Assembly (NCBI GenBank): GCA_001312325.1
Contig: BBDJ01000051.1
Location: 1 to 20,267 of the forward strand
Reading direction: 5' to 3'
Source: Lysinibacillus pakistanensis
GTDB taxonomy: Bacteria > Bacillota > Bacilli > Bacillales_A > Planococcaceae
Length of the DNA stretch: 20,267 nucleotides
The notes under the pieces: model-generated
Database searches by the model: none
Told to the model about the DNA's origin: nothing
The model's input: the letters and a program-made list of their open reading frames with translations, nothing else
Shown here: positions 16,937 through 20,267 of the stretch, in pieces
Layout: each line of letters starts with the position of its first letter
Numbering within the stretch: position 1 is the first letter of the stretch
Position numbers and translations under genes: made by a program

Positions 16937-18082
16937 ATGTCAGTTATAAACTTATTAAATGAAGCATTACAAGCAAAATGGAAATTTGAAGAACCGATGA
17001 AAATTCAAGAGGAAATGATTCCAGCAATGCTTGAAGGGAAAGATATTGTGGCAGAATCGCCAACAGGATCGGGGAAGACATTAGCTTATGTTCTTCCTTT
17101 ATTAAATAAAGTAAATGGTGCAAAAAAACAAACGCAAGGACTTATTGTAGCCCCATCACAGGAGCTGGCTATGCAAATTGTAGAGGTTATCCGTGAATGG
17201 ACAGCAGGCTCAGATATTACAGTTCAGCAATTAATTGGTGGCGCAAATGCTGCACGTCAAATTGAAAAGCTAAAGAAAAAGCCGACAATCGTAGTTGGAA
17301 CACCTGGTCGTTTAAATGAACTAGCACGAGCAGGAAAGTTAAAGCTTAAAGAAATAGAAACAATTATTCTAGATGAATGCGATCAGTTGCTTAGTCGAGA
17401 ATATCGTGTGGTTGTAAAATCCTTTATCGAAGGCTCTGCATATGGGCGTCAAGTAGTTGTGGTTTCGGCAACGATCACTGAGGAGATTGAGTTAGTGGCT
17501 AGTCGCATGATGTTTGAACCAATACGCTTTAAAATAAAGCCTGAGGATATGGTGAAGGTAGGAAAGGTTGTGCATTCCTTTATCAAGCTTGAAGAGCGAG
17601 ATAAAACTGATTTCCTACGTCGCTTAGCACATACAGAAGGGCTACGTGCATTAGCTTTTGTAAACAATATCGATCAATTATTAATGAAAGAAACGAAGCT
17701 ACAATATCGTTCTGCACCAATTGTGACATTACATTCCGACATGAAAAAAGAAGAGCGCAAAAAGGCATTAGATGCATTCCGCAAAGGAGAGGCACGTATT
17801 TTAATCGCTACAGATATTGCTGCACGAGGTTTAGATATTGCAGGTTTAACACATGTTATTCATGTTGATGTACCAAGAACGATTGAACAATACTTACATC
17901 GCTCAGGACGTACAGGACGTGCTGGAGCAGATGGCGAGGTATTAACGTTATTAGCTTATCGAGATGAAAAAGCGTATAAAAAATGGATAAGAGAAATTCC
18001 AGGCAAATCTGTACAAAAGATATGGCATAATGGCATGCTAGTAGAAGGAAATTCAAAAACAATTGGACAAAAGCGAGGTTAA
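16937..18082 (+). CDS. yfmL: DEAD-box RNA helicase, YfmL-like
   Basis: A 381-aa ATP-dependent RNA helicase; B. subtilis YfmL takes part in ribosome assembly. Motifs: Q-motif region near MKIQEEMIP, motif I SPTGSGKT (41-48), PSQELAMQ (Ia), GTPGRL (Ib), motif II DECD instead of DEAD (B. subtilis YfmL has DETD), SAT (III), VTLHSD, ATDIAARGLDI (V) and HRSGRTGRAG (VI). It has a short C terminus without an added RNA-binding domain, like YfmL. The start ATG 16937 has AAGGTGG upstream; the GTG at 16925 falls within that motif. Contains an in-frame A7 run (17122-17128), so not every long run here is faulty. Five bases separate it from ampS. Confidence 0.88.
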   Translation: MSVINLLNEALQAKWKFEEPMKIQEEMIPAMLEGKDIVAESPTGSGKTLAYVLPLLNKVNGAKKQTQGLIVAPSQELAMQIVEVIREWTAGSDITVQQLIGGANAARQIEKLKKKPTIVVGTPGRLNELARAGKLKLKEIETIILDECDQLLSREYRVVVKSFIEGSAYGRQVVVVSATITEEIELVASRMMFEPIRFKIKPEDMVKVGKVVHSFIKLEERDKTDFLRRLAHTEGLRALAFVNNIDQLLMKETKLQYRSAPIVTLHSDMKKEERKKALDAFRKGEARILIATDIAARGLDIAGLTHVIHVDVPRTIEQYLHRSGRTGRAGADGEVLTLLAYRDEKAYKKWIREIPGKSVQKIWHNGMLVEGNSKTIGQKRG

Positions 18083-18087
18083 CGAAT

Positions 18088-19318
18088 ATGACGTTTGAAG
18101 AAAAATTACAAGCATATGCAGAGCTTGCAGTAAAAGTAGGTGTTAATATCCAGCCAGGGCAATACTTATTAGTGAATACTTCAGTAGAAGCACTTGATTT
18201 TGCACGCTTAGTAGTGAAAGAGGCTTACAAGGCTGGTGCGGGACGTGTTCATGTAAACTTTTCAGATGATGTAATGGATCGAGCTTATTTCGAGCATGCC
18301 TCAGAGGAAGAATTCAATCGTTTCCCAGAATGGGTAGTAAAGATGCGTGATGAGCTAATTGAACGTAAGGGTGCTTTATTATGGATTGATGCTGCAGATC
18401 CAGATAAATTAACAGGTATTCCAGCCGAACGTCTTGCAACACATCAAAAAGTATCAGGAGCAGCCCTGAAAAATTATCGCAACGCTGTTATGAAGGATTT
18501 AATCGCGTGGTCTATCGTTGCAGTTCCATCACCGAAATGGGCAGCGAAGGTTTTTCCAAATTTATCAACTGAGAAACAGGTGCCAGCTCTTTGGGAGGCA
18601 ATTTTTAAAACGGTTCATATTGGAGAGGGCAATGCAGTTGAAAATTGGCGTGAACATGTTGCCAATTTAGAGTCTCGTGCTGCTTTACTTAATCGTAAAA
18701 AAATATGCAAAGCTTCACTATACAGCACCGGGTACTGATTTAACAATTGCATTAGCTCCGCAGCATAAATGGCTTACTGGAGGTAGTAAAACACCAAATG
18801 ATACAGTCTTTATTGCAAATATGCCGACAGAAGAGGTATATACGTTACCATTAAAACAAGGGGTAAATGGCTATGTGAGCAATACAAAGCCATTAGTATA
18901 CCAAGGTAATATTATTGATGGCTTTAAACTAACATTTGAAGAAGGAAAAATTATCAAGGCCGAGGCACAGGTAGGTCATGATTTATTACAGGAGCTTATT
19001 CAGGTAGATGAGGGTTCATGCTATTTAGGTGAAGTAGCGCTAGTACCACACGAGTCTCCAATTTCAGCTTCTGAGATTTTATATTTTAATACTTTATTTG
19101 ATGAAAATGCATCCAACCATTTAGCTATCGGTGAGGCGTATCCAACTTGCCTAGAAGGTGGTAGAGATTTAGAAAATGGGCAGCTTGAGGCTTTAGGTGC
19201 AAATATTTCTGTCACACATGAGGATTTTATGATTGGCAGTGGTGAGATGGATATTGACGGTATTTTACCAGATGGTACTGTGGAGCCAATTTTCCGCAAA
19301 GGTAGCTGGGCTTTTTAA
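18088..19318 (+). CDS. ampS: M29 family aminopeptidase AmpS/PepS (frameshifted as given)
   Basis: A cytoplasmic metallo-aminopeptidase of family M29 that removes N-terminal residues from peptides. One extra A in A7 at 18697-18703 splits it. The repair gives LLNRKKYAKLHYTAPGTDL and a 409-aa protein, the normal AmpS length. Seen: KVGVNIQPGQYLLVNTSVEA, WREHVANLESRAALLN, TGGSKTPNDTVFIANMPTEE, the metal-site region GEVALVPHESPIS and LFDENASNHLAIGEAY, and DGTVEPIFRKGSWAF at the end. It starts five bases after the yfmL stop with GAGG upstream, so is part of the same operon. The SGNH hydrolase follows after 33 bases without a terminator. Confidence 0.9.
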
Positions 19319-19351
19319 ATTCTGTTGATATAAGGGAAAGGGGTTGAGCAG

Positions 19352-20250
19352 ATGAAGCGTTTACTAAGTCTTGTTATAGCTATAATTACAATGGTTTTTG
19401 TTGCTTCATCTGCCTTTGCTCAAAGTGAAAATTACGTGGCTATTGGAGATTCCTTGGCAGCCGGTCAAACACCCTATCAAGAGATTGATCACGGCTATAG
19501 TGATTTAATTGCTATGAGGTTGGGTATGACTGGGCAATTAAGCAACTTTACGAAGGAGCTTGCTTTCCCAGGCTTTACAACAACAGATGTACTGAAACGG
19601 ATAAAATCTAAGGAAGCAAGTGACCTTTTAGCAGATGCTACGCTCATTACAATTTCGGCAGGTGCCAATGATTTACTGCGTCTTGTTCAGGTCAATCCAA
19701 CTGCTGGTACATTAGCCTTTTCACAGCTACAAACAGATTATGCATTAAATATCGCCAGAAAAAATATGATAGATATTTTAGAGGAATTGAAGGTACGGGC
19801 ACCTAAAGCAAAAGTCTATGTAATGGGCTATTATTTTGCATATCCTAATGTGCATGCTACGCAAAAAGAAGGCACAAATAGACAGCTTATAAAGCTAAAT
19901 ACAATTTTACAACAGCAGGCTGAACAGGCTGGAGCAGTTTATGTAAATGTGTTTGATGCTTTTGGCTTAAATGCTACAAGCTTTTTACCGAATATTTCTG
20001 ATGTACACCCAAATTTTGAGGCTATCGTCAAATGGCCAATGCATTTCTATATGAATATAGTGGAGGCAATGCATTAACGATTTCCGCCATTGAGTTGCCT
20101 AAGCCTCATCCTATTTCATTTGATGAGATTTTAGAAAAACAAACAAAGTCTATGCCAATAAGAGAAGAGAAGAAACCTGATTCTATTGCACGTATTATAC
20201 AAGGATTTATCGGTTATGCAGCATTTATAGAAAAGATGAGAGCAATATAA
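19352..20250 (+). CDS. secreted SGNH/GDSL hydrolase (frameshifted as given)
   Basis: A predicted secreted esterase/lipase-like hydrolase. The signal peptide is MKRLL plus a hydrophobic core ending AFA before Gln24 (signal peptidase I site). Block I is YVAIGDSLAAG with nucleophile Ser34; block III is SAGANDLL; block V is ISDVHPN with Asp217/His219. The given frame ends at 20077. Adding one base at the GG of 20020-20021 (GAGGC to GAGGGC) restores FEGYRQMANAFLYEY and continues to TAA at 20248-20250, 299 aa. This is a missing G, unlike the A/T insertions elsewhere. Substrate unknown; cell-wall or lipid ester is plausible. Third gene of the yfmL-ampS transcript. Confidence 0.83.
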
Positions 20251-20267
20251 TAAAAAGTAAAAGGGTA

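Noticed and set aside
1..20267. CRISPR arrays, insertion sequences, tRNA/rRNA, prophage genes, toxin-antitoxin pairs
   Set aside because: None seen: no regularly spaced repeats, transposase motifs, cloverleaf-like sequences or phage structural genes were recognised by reading. A profile search could still find weak cases.

Overview
The window looks like chromosomal DNA of a spore-forming Bacillaceae/Planococcaceae bacterium, most likely Lysinibacillus or a close relative. The basis is low G+C, strong AGGAGG-type ribosome binding sites, TTG starts, Bacillus-type orthologues (YkuD, YfmL, AmpS, RNase J, a HemAT-like sensor), a gamma-type small acid-soluble spore protein (SASP)-like gene, and a D-aspartate ligase/aspartate racemase pair that fits the Lys-D-Asp (A4alpha) peptidoglycan known from Lysinibacillus. 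The genus is inference; no rRNA or other marker is present.

Layout. 1-1867: a small Asn/Gly-rich protein divergent from a radical SAM/SPASM protein, then a gene-poor gap ending in a terminator. 1868-3924: an accessory-looking block with a PD-(D/E)XK-like nuclease candidate, a convergent XRE regulator, and a solitary single-TRD type I S-subunit-like gene behind a dyad that may be the regulator's operator. 3992-7155: RNase J (minus), a DUF2935 hemerythrin-like protein (plus) and the LysM-L,D-transpeptidase YkuD (minus). 7275-8992: small plus-strand genes (two unknowns, the SASP-like gene, a Cys-rich CWC protein and a two-repeat DUF305 protein). 9311-11722: a globin-coupled chemoreceptor with a C-terminal CZB domain, convergent with a calcineurin-like phosphoesterase. 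11968-13464: an acyl-CoA synthetase behind a good promoter with a perfect palindrome at its start point. 13729-16717: a C39-like lipoprotein, then a D-Asp ligase-type ATP-grasp enzyme overlapping an aspartate racemase. 16937-20250: an apparent operon yfmL-ampS-SGNH hydrolase.

The most striking global property is frame disruption. Eleven genes are broken as given, at about 20 sites. Seventeen sites are one extra base in a 7- or 8-nt A or T run; three are a missing base (in RNase J, the acyl-CoA ligase and the SGNH hydrolase). Each correction rejoins well-conserved domains and restores family-typical length: RNase J 557 aa, AmpS 409 aa, SASP-like 65 aa, chemoreceptor 583 aa. The simplest reading is consensus error at homopolymers, so these genes are listed as single CDS with the breakpoints stated. 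Corrected lengths are my own hand translations.

No complete defence island, prophage, IS element, CRISPR array, tRNA or rRNA was seen. The best leads for something new are the nuclease/XRE/orphan S-subunit block, the globin-MCP-CZB receptor with altered zinc ligands, the palindromic operator of the acyl-CoA ligase, and two related palindromic intergenic elements.
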